From positions 51,781,943 to 51,845,942 of the forward strand of contig CM019216.1 of NCBI GenBank assembly GCA_009741485.1: a stretch of DNA of 64,000 nucleotides, written 5' to 3'. Below, in pieces: positions 36,781 to 50,066 of the stretch. Position 1 is the first letter of the stretch. Every line of letters begins with the position of its first letter. The notes below the pieces were generated by a model. It was not told where the DNA came from. It ran no database searches and saw only the letters and a list, made by a program, of their open reading frames with translations. The position numbers were made by a program, and so were the translations under genes. This DNA comes from Malurus cyaneus samueli. Lineage: Eukaryota; Chordata; Aves; Passeriformes; Maluridae.

Positions 36781-39700
36781 TTCCCAGCAGCGTGAAGAGT
36801 CATTATTAACCATAAAACCATATTTAAACTGATAATATTCAATAGTCCTGCAGGGGAATGAAAATCACCAGGCTTGCTAGGGCAAAGGCAGCTCTGTGGC
36901 ACAGAACCAATAGGCAGACCCACACACCAGCCTGTGGCCCCAGGCTCTCCAGACGTGACTGCTAACTCCTGGTTTTTGTGGAATGAGTGCATTAGAAGTG
37001 GCATTTTAGGTTAAACTTGGGTTCTGAATATCAGTTAATTCTCTGACTTCATGCCTACACAACTTCACCTGATTTCAAAATCACTTAATCACTTCAGTAT
37101 GTCTTTATAGCCTCCACATATAGTTGCAGTGGGACAGTTTCACTACAGCTGGCCACCTCACATTGGCTCCCCTGTGTAAAAGAGAAGGAAGTTTTGTCCT
37201 CTTGGACTATATATTTTTCCTTTTTTTTTCCTCTTTGATCCTCAGCTTTCAATAGCATTGAAACGAAGGAGATGTTTTCGAAAGTTACATGAAAAATTCA
37301 AGTCTTCCTTTACCAATTTCTCTTTGTTTTGTGATGTTCCAGAGGAGGTGGGAATTGTGGAAAATAGGGAGAAGAAGAAATATTGCATTTGGAGCGAAAT
37401 GCAAACAAAATAGAATGAATCTAGAAAGGAAATAAGGAACAGGGAGTCAATAGGAATTATTTCCAAATAGTTTCTAAATGTGCATGTTTTTATGCCTTAC
37501 CAGTGTCAATGTGTGCTGACACAGCCATCAGAGTTTTCTCTCTGGGACTTGACATTTCACAAGGTTAGAAATTATGTAGACAAGAATGTAGAAATGATGT
37601 ATCTATCTCACTCTGCATTTCCTTTGAAGAGCAATATGAACATGAAGGCATAGACTTCGATTCTGTTTAGAGGGAAGGAAGGTGAAGCAAGAGGAAAAAA
37701 ATTATTTCACCCATCCAACTTAAATTTCTAATTATCAAATCTCCTGTACCTTAAGTTCCTGAATATTTAGTCCTACTCAATACAAGTAGTCTCTGGAAGG
37801 AATTAAGGATCAGAGACCCAGAAAAACACAGGATTTATCTGTAAGGATAGGAGCTGGGGAAAAGCCCCAGTACCCATCCTCCACAAATCCTTGGGCAAAA
37901 TGGTATAACTCTTCTTCATAACTCAGAATCAGAAGCATTGTGACACCATTTCACAGCACCTGGAAATGTTTTGTTATAGACAGATCTGTATAAAATGATT
38001 CCATTTAATCTGAAACAAATTTCACTGATGGGTTGGCAATCCTGTAGTAGACTTCTTTATGAGTTTGTGTTGACTCTGAAATCTTGAATTTTCTTTCTTT
38101 GCTGAAGTCATATGAAGGTAGACAGGAGACAATGCCTACAAACTCCCAGCATGGGAAGGAAAATGACAGTGAAACTTTCCCTGTTGTGTAACAATAGCAC
38201 TGAAGAGGTATAAATGCACGGATACCTGTGAGTCCTCCTTGAAAAATTAAGAATATAATCTATAACTAGCAATTCACTTTCCTGTGAGACCACAGTACGT
38301 ATCACAGTCAGAGCTGGAGGTGACACATACAGGTTTCATGCTTATCTGCATAGCTTAAGGGGCTATTGAAAACACATAACAGCCCACAGTGCACTTTAAA
38401 ATATTACAGAAAACTGAGCAGAGGTGGAAAATGAAATGTAATTATTAACAACTTAGGCACATGTTTTCATATGTGGAAGAATGTTTATACAGTTATTAAA
38501 AGAAAATGCAGTGACTATCAAATAGAAAAGCACCAAAAATAATGAAATCTAAGGTCAAATGTAGAAAGGAAACCACAACAAAGGTCAGGGATGGCTGCCT
38601 GAATCCTAAACAGATAAGCCATTGACATGTGCCTCAACTCTAGGATAGCTCATTTAGCTGTCTTTGTGCATCTAAGAGATATCCATTTCAATCTTTGAAA
38701 CACTGGCTACTCTTAAAGCCAATTTCTTCATTAGACCTTCTTCAAAATGTGGACAATGCCTGCTATTGTGCGGTGATGACACAAAGCACACAGGAGAGTG
38801 AAGGCGCACTTTTTATTTGTGCAATTGCCAAACAAAGTCAATGGCAGTAAAGCAGCATAAATTAAAACTATTAAATATCAAGAAGGGCAAATAGAAGAAC
38901 TGGGACTGCATCTATTCATAATTAAAAATTGATTGGAGACAGATTCCTTGAGGTTAAAACAAAAATATCACTTCATGCCTAGCCATGAATGGAGCTCAGT
39001 TTGACAGAAGACTGTCATGTCATAATCTTAACCACATGCTTCCTCTCTTAGCTCCATCACAAAAATCCTAACTAGGATAAGTACTAATTGCCTCCTCTCT
39101 TCATTCACAGATGCTACAAAGAATTCAGTCTCAAAGCAGCATCCACATTGCACTTTCATTGAGCTGATGAGCTGAAAACTGAATTACATAAGTAGGAGAT
39201 GCTACACCAGTAGCACTGCATTGTACTGCACTGCTTCAGGAGAGACTAGAAAGTCTCCTAAAGATCTGTGGGATTTATGGAGGACGTTTTATGGCAACAA
39301 TCTCTCTCCCAGTGCATGATGTTGCTGGCAGAAGCTCTCTCACCCACCAATTCCTGAGCTGAGTTTCATTCTGCTGGAGTTCTGATTTTGGCTGGGGTTA
39401 TGTGGCTGCTGTGCCCTCCATTAGGGTATGAACAGCAGGATGGGACAGGGTGGCCCTGCAGGGGTGCTGGGCTACTCCAGCTGCCATGGTGTGACTGTGG
39501 GCCAGAGTGTGGTCACCTGGACACACCACAACTCCTCATGGCTGACATTTCAGAGAGAGAAAGGGAACTTGCTCCTCAGAAATAATGGAGAAGATAAATG
39601 TACCTTCACTGCTGGGTTTCTTTTGTATTTCCTTTCAACAAGACAGAATTTGAATGAGTCCTCATCATCCCTGCACGCTCCTAAAATCCTTTCCATATAC

Positions 39701-42700
39701 CTCCCCTTTTCCTTGAGTTAGTCCCACCACTAATGTGGTCCACATTACATAAAAACCTACCTTACCTAGTGCATCATTTTCAGATGCCCAAAAGGCTCTT
39801 TCTTTGCACAAATGCCCAGAATTTGGATTTAAAATAATGAGGATTAATAATTTTATTCCTAAAGCACTCCCCCTGCTGATGGACTCTGAGAGAACTGTAT
39901 ATATATTTATGATAAAATGTAGGAAAACCTAAGAATAGTAACTGAACAAACCTTCATAATCTGTAAGAGGGACAAAATAAGACAATGAAAAGGGACTGAA
40001 TCCCAAGGAAGAAAGAGGTAGGAAGACATGAATACGAATAATCATATTAAGAGTATGCTAAGAAGTAAGAGAACTTTCTCACATTTCTCAGTTAGGAGGA
40101 AAAGGAGTATTTGAATTCAGTGCAGACCAACATCAACAGCTTAGGATTGCTCCAGCACACTCCTTGCCCCTGGAGTGTGGCATTCCTGGAGGTGGCAGTG
40201 ATCCATGGATATTGCTGCATATGAAGGGCTCAGTGTGTGCTGAGGGAATTCAAGGGGTATGAGCCTCAGAAAGGATGCCGTGAATGCAGCCAGAGCTCAG
40301 ACTGTTCCCAGCTCCTAAAAGCCTACTCAAATCAAGCAATTTCTTCTTAGACAGGCCTTGTAAAACAATCCTGCAACACACTAATGGCTAAAAATGGACG
40401 TTCGAGCAAGTATACGTTGACAGCTGAGAAATGCAGAGAAAGGAGTGGAGAGCATGGGAGAGGTGTGGAAGGGGCCCTTACTGACAATCATGATAAATGT
40501 TTGTGGCTTTTCTTTCACACTTGGAAGTGTAACAAACACCAGGCTAAGCATTTGCAGGTAGGAATTTGGGCAATCTTTATTTAATGTTGAACTCTATGTG
40601 TAATACTATTGTGTGGCTTTATTATTACAATCTGTTTCTACCTCTCCCTCTCCTTGCTCCTGCTCCCCGCAGCTCTCAGTGCAGTCTGACACAGAGACTA
40701 TGGATGACCTGTTTCTACTGACAACCTTCTGTCACATCTTTAGAAACAATCAAGCATTTTTAAAAAGTTGTAATTATAGTTCTCCTAGTATTGCTTAAAA
40801 ACCTATCCAGCTTTTATTTTCATAGGAACTGTTTTTCACAATGTCCAACCATCCTTCCTGTTGGTAGCTTTTTCAAAAGATGGAAAAGTATCACAATGGT
40901 AAGACATCAGGAAAAAAAAAAATCAGCTAGTTTTCCATGGCATCACCCAGATAATCCAGTCCACATGTAGCTCTGCACATGGGCAAGTGACTCCATGGAC
41001 TGGAGCAGGTCTGCGCACACACGTGCAAATCAAGGCAGAATAGTTCTGTTTGAGGGACCTGAGTTCTGCTTCAATTCTAAAACAGAGTCAGATTCACATG
41101 GTTGTGATTCACATTGAATTTGAGCCTCAAATTTGAACATGCCAGCTTGTCATCAAGCTAGCTGCCTTTATTTTATTTTTGGCTTTTTCTTTGTCAGTGC
41201 AAGCTTCTTATATTTCAGGCATATATATTTTTTTGCGAGGCAGCCCAGTCTGCTGAGCCAGGATCTTTCATCAAGGAAAGAAAAGTGCATTGCTTGATTC
41301 TAAGAGAAAGAAGAAAACATTTCTTGCTTTTTGGAATACATCCAAACTGTCTGTGACACCTTTAAATACCATACAAGTAGTGCAATTTGTCATAAATTAA
41401 ACTATAAATGGGCTTTAAAACAGACATAGTCTCATTAGCATGCGACCAAGTGTAGCAGTCAATAACAGTCAATAACATATCCTGATACCATTCTACAGCT
41501 GTAGTGGTCTCTAAGGATTTTCCTGAATCTTCTGTTTTTAAAAAGAATAATGGATTCACTGTTTTGCAGCATAATTCTCATTTTTATTACAGCATCGCTC
41601 CTAATTTTTTTCTCAAATCTTCTGGAAGCTGTGGTTTGATGCTTTTTCAGCTTTGTTCCTCAGATCTTCAGAGGCAACAACCCCACCACCACAAAAAAAC
41701 TGTGTGGCTTGAGGACAAGAGTAGGATCACTTTTGGACAACCAGATTAAGATGACAAACTGAGAAACTCGCTACCATCTCATATCTGTGCAGACATGGCC
41801 AGCAAAGGGAACTGTGTTTCTACTTATTCTCTCTATCACAGCCCTGGAACTAAGCTTCAGTTAAGGGATGTGAACATAATGTGTGGCCTTGCTATATTCC
41901 AGAGCTCCAATCTGTGCTAGGAGAGCTTGCCCAGTTTCCCCCAGGTGGGGGTCCCTCCAGGTGGGGTTCCCTCCCCCAGATCCATACTCAACACCCAGGA
42001 TTAGCCCTGGGGACAACTTTGTTGATAAGAAGTCATATTTTAGTATTATGGAGACACTTTTCTTTTTACAAAAGCTTTAAACTAAAGAAAACTGAAAATT
42101 TCTTCATGAAGCTGCAAACTGCTTTTCTTCAGAACTGCTTTCATTAAATTTATTCATTTCTCACAATTACAGTAGAAATAAAGAAAATACCATGAGTGCT
42201 ATGCTTTATCTTACTTGAATTTTTATCAGCAGTTTTCATTATCATTTGCACACGAAGAACTAAGATCTCCTTCTTAAGTTACTCTAATATATTGATGACC
42301 ATGGAAAAATTGAAGAGTCAAAAGCAGATTCTGATCTCTGCATCTCCTAGTCAGCAAAAATAATGCAGGAGGTGCACATTAAAACAACAGCAGTTTGCTA
42401 GTTTAACAGTATCTATGTGAAATGTCATATGTGGTCAGCATGCTTTGAACTATAAAATATCTTTACATGTTTAAAGGATAGAAATGTACAAGGTATTTCA
42501 TGTAGAGCTTTATAACATACCAATTTCATGTAGCATTTTATAACATACCAATATATCTTTTAATACATGTGCCAGAGAATCAAAGAGATCTTTTGACTTC
42601 ATACTATGTGATGTTTTCATTAGATACTTTTATAATGTGGTGGTGATTGTAGAATTTATCTCTCTGTAATATAGTCCACTGTCTGGCTCTTTATCTCAAC

Positions 42701-43036
42701 AGCTTCCTTATGACTAGGTGATGGTTTGAACACTTGGGATAAATTCCAAAAACCATAAGCAGAAGAGAGTCGTTTTAACTGAAAACAATTGTGCTAAATA
42801 AAGAAGAATGTTTCCATAAATATATATTAACTATAGACTTCCTTAATTTATTGCAGATTAGTTCTGCTTGTGTGTACTGCATACTGTAGAACACTGGACA
42901 AAATTCATCCATTTCATGTGACTGTATTGGAATAAACACAATGGGATAATTGTGAAGAGTTTTCAGCAAATTATATGAGCTTAAATTAAATAACACTAGG
43001 ATAAATCAAGCCCCTAATTAGATAATCAAAATTGCC
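36781..43036. other. Unique non-coding DNA
   Basis: No exon, RNA gene or named repeat seen. It includes a 28-bp tandem duplication (42496-42551), a 10-bp duplication at 41456-41475 (CAGTCAATAA twice) and a GC-rich direct repeat at about 41935-41967 (TCCAGGTGGGG units). Open frames such as 39388-39721 (+) and 41881-42147 (+) are unrecognised. Confidence 0.45.
42496..42551 (+). repeat. 28-bp tandem duplication
   Basis: Two adjacent 28-base copies (42496-42523 and 42524-42551) start TTTCATGTAG and end TTTATAACATACCAA; they differ only at the two or three positions in the middle. Confidence 0.85.
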
Positions 43037-43152
43037 TTTTCCCTTTTCCCTTTTCCCTTTTCCCTTTTCCCTTTTCCCTTTTCCCTTTTCCCTTCCCTTC
43101 CCTTCCCTTCCCTTCCCTTCCCTTCCCTTCCCTTCCCTTCCCTTCCCTTCCC
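43037..43152 (+). repeat. Two-phase homopyrimidine array: (TTTTCCC)8 then (TTCCC)12
   Basis: Eight perfect 7-base units (43037-43092) pass without a break into twelve perfect 5-base units (43093-43152). The plus strand is pure pyrimidine over 116 bases and the minus strand pure purine with 20 regularly spaced GGG runs. The minus-strand open frames across it (42986-43231 and 43018-43560, up to 180 codons) are repeats of Gly-Lys-Arg-Glu type and are artefacts. Mirror symmetry and GGG spacing make it a candidate for triplex (H-DNA) or G-quadruplex formation. Confidence 0.95.
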
Positions 43153-46100
43153 TTTCATGATGATGAAACCTAAACAGCACTTGAGCCCTATATATACAGA
43201 ATTTATGGCCGAGTGATTTGACTGCTTCCAATCTAAAAACAAAAAATGTAAACTAAAGCAGGATTTGAACAGAAGAAGAGTCAGCAAAATCAGACACAAC
43301 TCCTGACCACAACCACCAGGGAGAATACAAACAGTAAGTTTGTATTCCTTGGTTTGCTTTGTGTTTTGCTTTGGAACTTTACAGACACCAGACTTTGATT
43401 TTTGCCAGCCAGGAGTAGGTATACATTGAGTTTTTTTAATTATATACTTAGGATATTTATGGATACCGCTTCCATTCCAAGTCATAACAACACAGGTCTT
43501 TCTCTGGTATGAAACGCTTGTTTCAGAGAAGGAATGCCAAATAACACTGGTGATTTTCAAGTCACATTTGGGATCTCTGCCACAGGTTAAACAAAGCTGT
43601 CAAATTTATTGGTACTCCAAATCAGCAGACAAGGCACACATTTTCACATCTGTTCAAATCACCAAACCAATTGTTTTGCCTTTTGTTTCCTTGCAGACTA
43701 AGGCCCAAAATGCAGTTGAGGCTCTATGCTTGAAACATGTCAGAACTGTAAGAGTTAAAAGCGTATCTGTTGGTAAACTGAGGGAAGGCTTACAGAAATG
43801 AAAAAAATGGGACACCATTTCAGACAAGCTCCGGTTCAGAAAGAAGAAACCTATGATATACAGCTTGGCATCTGGCCTAAATTATTTAATCTGTTGCAAG
43901 TTTCAGGGTTTTGGCATCTCTGTTGTTCATTGATCCTCACAAGTTTGCAGTGCCTATGTTACAGCCGCTCCTGGTAGGCTCTGGAAGCCCTTCCCTGCAC
44001 GGAGGCCGTTCATCATTGTGTCTCCTACTGGGGTCTCCAACTTGAGTGCAGAGAGCTGCCCTCAGAGCAAAACAGAGAGCGTGCTGTTAACTATTTAACT
44101 GTTACACAAATGAAACTCATATATTACAGTCTTAGAGTAAAAATAAAACAGAACAACACAGTTTTAATTGCTATTCCTACAATAAAATTGTGGCTTATTT
44201 ATAAGTTGGGATTTTATTACCTACTGCAATTTATATTCACTTTATCTGGAAGTTCATGGCGGGCAACAAAGGACTGCTCACAATTTTTTTGTGATTTTTC
44301 CATGAAAGCATAACTGCATCTTAAAATATGGTAAAGTAATTTATAAGTGAAATGAAAAAAGCTTACATGGAAGATTACATAAAATAGTTCTGTCTTTTCA
44401 AACCATTAAGATACATACACAACTCATTAAAAACTGAAAAAGCCAAAGAAAAAAACAAAAGACCTTTAAGCTGTTTTGAACAGATATTTTTCTGCTTTTC
44501 AAAAGACAGGATGTTACTTTGTTCCTAGGAAGATGGTCTCAAATGAACAGGGAAAATAACAAAAATTTTAGTAAGCATTGTCCCTAAGAGGACTCATGCT
44601 AAAGCATACAAAAAGAAAAAAAAACTGTTGCAAGTGGAGATGTCATTTTAAATAGAATCCAGGCTGTTATTTTTCCATTGCAAAGAGTTTTCTTTTATGT
44701 CAAATGAAATTTTAAGATCACCTATGAATTTGCAACCAAACCCTTTACTGCCAAATCTGATTCCAATCCCTAAAAAAATCTGTTTCTGTAATATGGCCAG
44801 CAATGCAGTAACTTCTAAAAGGTAGCCAGACATATTGGCAAAAAATATATGTGGTTAATCAACTAAAACTATGCAGTAGTTTGGGAACAATCAATCAATT
44901 TCCAGAACCTTTAAGGCATGCAGTTGCCGTGAGAATGGCCAAGTACAATAGTAATATTAATGGCTAATGTACACAGATGTTTTTGAAATGGTTTTGTCTT
45001 TATTTTTTTATTTTCAAGATGCTTCTGCAAAATTTTAGGCTCTACCGCTAGACAAAAATAAACCCATCACAGTAAGTTCCAGACAACAATACAAATGTAG
45101 AGGGACAGTAGGTGTCACTTTGCACCAAGGTAAAATAAGCACTATTAAAATGAGGTTTATGTTCAACCAGTGGTGTTTTCTCAATCTGTGCTTCTCCACA
45201 TAAGGACTGGGAGACTTAAAGAGGGACTTAGGCAAAAATGCACAGAACTGCATGCAAAACTCTGCAAACTCTCAGGTATTCTGCAAACTCTCTCTGGGTT
45301 GGTCCTTGAGGCATCATAGCTGGTGACTTGAAAGATGTCTAAGCAGCTTGAAAACATTTCTTGTGTCTATATGCAGAAAAGATCTCATTTTTAATGGACA
45401 AAGCTGAGCTGCTCACTTCCACCTTCACACTTCATACTGCCTGGCATCCAGGAACCCTCTGCTAAATTCCTTGAGAGGATCATTAGAACACATTGCACAA
45501 AGACACCCCTAAAACACTGCAATAAGGAACAGTAACCCATAAAATATAGAAGCACTTTCTGAAGTTCTTTAGAATAGCCAGAGGAGGATTCCAACCACTC
45601 TAATGCTCCCTTTATACCGTAACTCTGTGGTCTGAGCTCTGACCAAAGAGATGTGTGACCAAGGTTCACTTCCTGGCTACATCTCAGAGGGTTTTAACTC
45701 CCATTTCCCACTTCCTGACTCTTTATACATCAGGTTGCTGGCTTCCATCCTGAGAGAAGTTTGTGTATGTATATTACATTAAAATTTTCTTGCAAAAGTT
45801 AGCAGACTGAGCTGAGGAAGCAAGAGATAGGCAACAGCAGCATCCATCTGGGGACAGTACCTAATTCACCATGTGTTATACTGTAAATTATGGAATTGTC
45901 TTTAATCTTAAAAATTTCAGAAATCTTTGATCAAAGGAGACATAATAGCCCAGTCACATGAAATAAAAGCCCACATTTTTGCACTCAAACTACTCTAATC
46001 CTGCTTAGATGATCTGAGAATGAAAATTGTTTGGGTTCTACAGTTTTGCTTTCCTGGATGAAACCAGCTGCTTTTCAGCTCTAGAATCCTGATTCTGATG

Positions 46101-46866
46101 GAGGCTACTTGCTCCATTGGCAAGAAGCACTGCAAAGAGTCTTCTCTTGAACTGGCATTATCTAGTTGTTTTGGGGTTTTACTGGCATCAAAGGGTGCCT
46201 TGCAGGCAGATGAACTGAAAATGACTGAAGTATTTTTATTTTAAAAAACTGTAAAAAATTGTGCCAAACACATAGCTTCAATTTTCTGCATGAATTTGAC
46301 AAGTTGCATTGTTATTAACATGCATTGTTAATGTGATGATTTTTAAAATCAGTTTAGGATTTTTTAAAGCTACTACAATCACCCAGATCAAGGGGGAAGG
46401 TCAGGTTAGACTTCACCTGAGTATTATGGAAATATAACTTTTAGGACATAGATTATTCTTTTTCATGCTTTTTCTCTTGCTATAGCTCCATTTATTTCAG
46501 AGGTCAAGATTACAAATTTTTAAGATTTTCAGGTGATTTCAATTCATATTTCCGTAATAACCTTGAATAAAGCAGATCAGATTAGTCTGCCCAATGAATC
46601 AGTTTACTATGCTCCTATTTATTTGAGGACTAGTTCTTGTTTTCAGGTATGTAAAAGCATTTTATAATATTGAATTTTATTTTCTTTTCTCTGAAAGGTT
46701 AGCAGCAATTCTCCTGTACACAGAACATTTGTAATTCCTAATCATTAACAGAATGTGTGTCTAGACAAAATACTACATTTTAAAGCAAAGTATTTTAAAA
46801 AACAACTACTCCTCAATTTACATACCAGGCTTAAATTTTAGGTGTTTGTTTCCACTGTAGCAGATG
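43153..46866. other. Unique non-coding DNA
   Basis: AT-rich and without recognisable gene or interspersed repeat. A 12-base string (TCTGCAAACTCT) is repeated at 45261-45272 and 45280-45291. Confidence 0.45.
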
Positions 46867-46925
46867 ATGATGTCATTAACACCTAAATCAGAAAAATGCC
46901 TGGGTTTAGGTGTTGGTGACATCAT
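46867..46925. repeat. Inverted repeat, 21-bp stem with 17-base loop
   Basis: Arms 46867-46887 (ATGATGTCATTAACACCTAAA) and 46905-46925 pair at 19 of 21 positions; the two mismatches are adjacent (TT opposite GG gives possible G-T wobble pairs). The loop is 17 bases. Each arm holds a TGATGTCA / TGACATCA string close to an ATF/CREB-type palindrome. Pairing does not extend beyond the arms. This may be a small palindromic transposon remnant, a hairpin RNA or chance. Confidence 0.75.
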
Positions 46926-49900
46926 AACTAATTCAGGGAGCACATTGCACCCAGAACTCCTAGGCCTGGCAAGAAAAAGAACTGATGTCAAAACACTCTT
47001 ACTTGTGTAAAAGCTACTCATCTCTAAGACAAAAATTAATCAAAATCTCACTGTGGAGATCCTAAAAACTTTTTTAAAAAATTAAGTTTAAAAAAAGAAA
47101 AGTTTTGCTGTTCACACAGAATAGGACTGAAAATATGCATAAAATGTATGTTTTGGTGTTTTGAAGTGGCTTGCTTCTAACAATAGAACTGCACACTCAT
47201 CACCGGTCATGGGATAAATGTGGTTTGGGGGATCTGTGTTGTGCCAAGACTCAAAGCATTTAATGGGAGCTTTGTTTTGGAGCAATGGCAACAGCAAAAG
47301 GGAGCTGACATGCAGACAGTGGTGACTTCAGGCTTCTGCAAGCTACATGATCACTTAGCATCCAACGCTTCAAAAGGTCCCGAGTGACATGAAAACATCT
47401 GACCCATTAACCAGCTGCGAGACTTTCCCAGACTCTCATCAGCAGCTGTACCTTCCTAAGCACTGCTGGAGCCCAAGGAGAGTAAACTCCCTTCCTGCAC
47501 AAGTCTTTTGCAACTCTCACTGGGCTGTGCTTCATCTCTTTTCACAAAATGACTGGTTTATGTCCATCACTGGCTTTGTACCGCATCTCCTGGGAGGAAA
47601 ACACTCAAGGGCTGCTGGTGCCTACAACAGTCATCTGGGATAGTGTGCCAAGAAGCACAAGTATGCAATTATTTTCCAAATGCAATGCACATTTTACACA
47701 GACTTAAATATTGTGTGGCTATGGATATAAATCCAAACAGTTAAGGATATCTATTCTATCAAATAATTATTATATATATTCTCTGTTTTGTGTGTCCATG
47801 CATACCTTCACATGCTTGTAGAGCCACCCACTTTATGTTCACATTTTTCCTTGTTCATTGGAATCTGTTGGTCCTCAGTTCCTATGTGTAATGTGAAATG
47901 GTGTTCTACACTTTCTACATTCACACAATCCTCAAGAGTGTTTGACATCTCTTAAAGCAGCCACATTTTTTCCTATCCAAGACTCTCTGCCACTCACCCA
48001 TATGCCTTGCAACACTGCAAAATATGGTCACAGCTACAAAGCTTGGAATAGCTCAAGAGAAAATTTAGAGTCATCTGAGAAAATGAAACAAAAGGATCTA
48101 AGAGCCTTGGAGTGGGTCTACTACTCTCCTTTGTCACACCTTGAATGTAATGGAGACAATGTTATTTTGTTTTTCATGAGACTCATACTTTGCTTTACAT
48201 TAAATTCAGATGAAAATTATATGATTGACAAGAACAGAAAAAGCAGGTCATCAGCATAAGTTTGAACTTGCTGGCCTTACTCAGGCAAGTAGATACCACG
48301 ATGATAAAACACCCTCATTTCACACACATGAATTGCTTGCAGGGTTTGGTCTCCCAATGGAGACTCAAGTGCTTCAAAACAAGTAAATAGTGAGGAGAGA
48401 CAGGGAAGGAGAGAAAAGGTTCTGATGAAGCATGAATGGAAAAAAGAGTGGCAATAACATCAATTGTTGAAGTACCAGTTACATTCATGATATAAGGTCT
48501 CACCCATCTGTCATTTCATTTAACAGCAGAAGGTGGGGGCAGCCCCTCTGTGTCCAGTCCTGTAGTCTGCATATTTCTTTAACCTTTAAAATCACTTCCT
48601 CAATTTCTTTTAAATGGGGATTACCAAACTGGCAACAAACTATAAAAGTAAATGCATTTACAGTATGCCTTCTAGATAGCTTTACTGTCACGGAAATAGT
48701 TTTGCTGTGACCATGGGCCGTAGGAGCAAAAGACTGGTGAAATTACATGCTTTGCAATGGTAAAATTCAGGTTTTAGCCAAATATTTTGCTTCTAACATA
48801 CAGCCATCTCAGCTGTGAAGTGCTTATTAAGTTCCTTTCCTGACCACAGGACCTGCAATCTGTAAATGCTGCAGGTGTGAAGGCATTGTGTGGCACTTTT
48901 AGGTTAGTGAAAGAAGTTTGTTATTCATGGGTGAAATATTCCATTTATTCAGTGGAAGAGGAGTAATGTGTGCGGGGGTGGAGAGTGCAAAGCTGATGAT
49001 AGAAAGACATAAATAGAAACAGACTTCTACAGAGCACCTCAGCCATTCCATTGTAGTGCTGCTTCAAGCATTGAAGTCTTCCCACAATTCCCAAGAGCTG
49101 GGTTTTTTCCTGTAATGCCACAAGCTTGCTGTGTCTCCTGCCACTAAACTGTTTTTAAGTTTATCTAATCTTAATTTTTATGGAGACACAGTGATGGTGC
49201 CAGACCATAGTAAGCCAGCAGCTTCTGTATCTTATTCTATACGTTCCATAGAGCTGAGTGTGATTAGAATGTCAAATGCTCTCATTCACACAGGAATACA
49301 TCCCCAGAAAGCTGTGACTGAGAGAAGGCTTCATAAACACATTATTATTTTAGAGTTATATACTTGGAGGATGGTGGAGGACTTCTGATGGATAAGTGTA
49401 TTTTTCTGCTCTCAATGAGAGTCTGACAGTGTCTCTGATGTATCACTACAAAGGTTTTAATACAGAATATGTGAATGTTTACTGAACTTTTTGTCAGGCC
49501 AGCAATATTAAAAATACATTACATTACCAATGTACTGGTAAGAACATTAAAAAGTGATTTTTAAGAATTACATTTAACCTCTCATTTTTCTATTTTCTTT
49601 TCTAATTTGGCTACAGGCATGTGGGAGTCCGAATTTTTCAGCTCAAAGTGTGCTGCATTTTTAAGTCAACTGGGGAAGGGGGAAGCGAATACACAAGGGT
49701 TCTAATGCTGGCTGACATACTGAAGTATTGTCAAAACCCACGTAAAAAAAAAGAAGAACAAAGCAGAGCAAAGTTGATGTAGACAAACGTCTAACACCAC
49801 TTAAGTTCTAAGACAATTTTTGCTTTAAAGAGAAGTTCAGAAAACTGAACTGAAGTGGGTTAACACAAACCCCTTCAAGCTGAATAACACAGAAGATTCC

Positions 49901-50047
49901 CTTGCTTACATCTCTTCTGTGTTACCGGCAGCTGCTGAGTAGACAGTAACAGTCCTCATTACAAACATTTAATGGGGAATATCCTATCCCCGTGAAGCTA
50001 GGAGAAACTCAAGCAACATCTGAATTCACCTAGCACCCAAATTAAAA
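46926..50047. other. Unique non-coding DNA
   Basis: No gene, RNA gene or recognisable repeat. Short unrecognised open frames at 47389-47643 (+) and 47942-48259 (+). Confidence 0.45.
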
Positions 50048-50066
50048 GGGGGGGGGGGGGGGGGGG
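50048..50066 (+). repeat. Run of 19 G
   Basis: An uninterrupted G19 preceded by AAAA. Such a run can fold into a G-quadruplex and is also prone to length error in assembly. Confidence 0.9.

Noticed and set aside
39375..39420. Possible LTR start (TTCTGATTTTGGCTGGGGTTATG)-like stretch
   Set aside because: Only about 20 bases resemble the LTR 5' end and the following sequence does not continue it.
43018..43560. 180-codon minus-strand open frame, the longest in the window
   Set aside because: Its C-terminal third is translated from the GGGAA/GGGAAAA simple repeat and the rest shows no domain; repeat purity removes stops.
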